Source: Luteimonas viscosa (lineage in GTDB: Bacteria; Pseudomonadota; Gammaproteobacteria; Xanthomonadales; Xanthomonadaceae). From it: a stretch of 64,000 bases of DNA. Where the stretch lies: contig NZ_VTFT01000001.1 of the NCBI RefSeq assembly GCF_008244685.1, forward strand, positions 2,211,248-2,275,247, given 5' to 3'. Below the pieces are notes generated by a model, which was not told where the DNA came from, did not search any database, and saw nothing but the letters and a program-made list of their open reading frames with translations. A program made the translations under genes and the position numbers. Shown here one piece after another: positions 63,772 through 64,000 of the stretch (position 1 is the first letter of the stretch; every line of letters begins with the position of its first letter).

Positions 63772-64000
63772 TCAGGCTCTTTCGAACTCGCCGCCCTGCC
63801 GTTGACCAGCGGACTGTGGCCGAACTTCCCGTTCTTCGCCCTGTTGCTGTGCCAACAGCTGTTCTCCGCGACGGATGAACGCGATGCCCTGGGGAGACTG
63901 CGCGAATTCCAGTGCGATGCCGCTGGCCCCCGACTCGTCCCCCGCGGTGACGGCGGCGAGCATGCGGTTGAGGTAGGGATTCTCGAACGGGATTGCCGAT
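63772..64000 (-). CDS. Probable XVIPCD-type effector, C-terminal end only
   Basis: 76 residues of the C-terminus are in the window: ENPYLNRMLAAVTAGDE, ALEFAQSPQGIAFIRRG, then the Gln-rich EQLLAQQQGEEREVRPQ. This Asn-Pro-Tyr start, AGD, FAQSPQG and Gln-rich tail resemble the XVIPCD secretion domain of xanthomonad type IV antibacterial effectors. The gene continues beyond the window edge, where an effector domain and an immunity gene would be expected. Confidence 0.4.
   Translation of the reverse strand, partial: SAIPFENPYLNRMLAAVTAGDESGASGIALEFAQSPQGIAFIRRGEQLLAQQQGEEREVRPQSAGQRQGGEFERA

Overview
The window is a G+C-rich chromosomal segment from a gammaproteobacterium. It is most likely a member of the Lysobacteraceae (Xanthomonadaceae), close to Lysobacter or Luteimonas. 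The evidence is recC-recB-recD gene order, a monomeric NADP-isocitrate dehydrogenase, nrdAB behind a cobalamin riboswitch, class I aldolase, ExeM-type nuclease, MerC protein, the xanthomonad-style palindromic repeats and a putative C-terminal tail of a xanthomonad type IV effector. The assignment rests on recognised protein families and not on a search.

Layout. 1-5.8 kb: start of tatD, hrpB, a small membrane protein, a receiver-kinase protein and rluE. 6-13.2 kb: a secreted methyltransferase-like protein, a LysR regulator divergent from a 71-residue ORF, icd, a lipoprotein, a LysM protein, queF and a DinB protein. 13.2-19.4 kb: two paralogous secreted M20 amidohydrolases flanking a glyoxalase-fold gene, an MscS channel, aldolase and purU. 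19.4-26.3 kb: a repeat-rich gap, then a minus-strand block running nrdA, nrdB, flavodoxin, thioredoxin-like, thioesterase and DUF2789, with promoter and B12 riboswitch upstream of nrdA. 26.6-35.4 kb: EF-hand and glycine-rich secreted proteins, an OmpR/EnvZ-type pair, an esterase, tandem 166-bp repeats, a ToxR-like membrane regulator with TPRs and a HAF-repeat protein. 35.7-40.7 kb: zapE, hydrolase, merC behind a Zur-like site, an extracellular nuclease and cytochrome c5. 40.8-50.2 kb: recCBD, with palindromic repeats inserted in frame in recB and recD. 50.6-54.9 kb: a TonB-dependent receptor followed directly by a two-component system.

55-57.5 kb is an AT-richer accessory island. It carries an AbiEii-type nucleotidyltransferase toxin and an AbiEi-type regulator placed tail to tail with overlapping 3' ends, instead of in the usual operon. 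Behind the regulator lie three perfect 26-30 bp palindromes sharing the core GCATATATGC, each overlapping the -10 of a TTGACA/TTGACG promoter. This is the strongest candidate for an undescribed arrangement in the window. 57.5-64 kb holds a broken gene, a Sel1-type secreted protein, a stand-alone PD-(D/E)XK nuclease-like protein, a YCII protein, a truncated glutaredoxin, an EF-hand protein, two abutting tRNA-like genes without CCA, a slipin and the tail of a probable secreted effector.

Most genes are housekeeping or envelope functions. Control elements that can be read are the cobalamin riboswitch on nrdA, the Zur-like palindrome on merC, the divergent LysR pair and the island palindromes.
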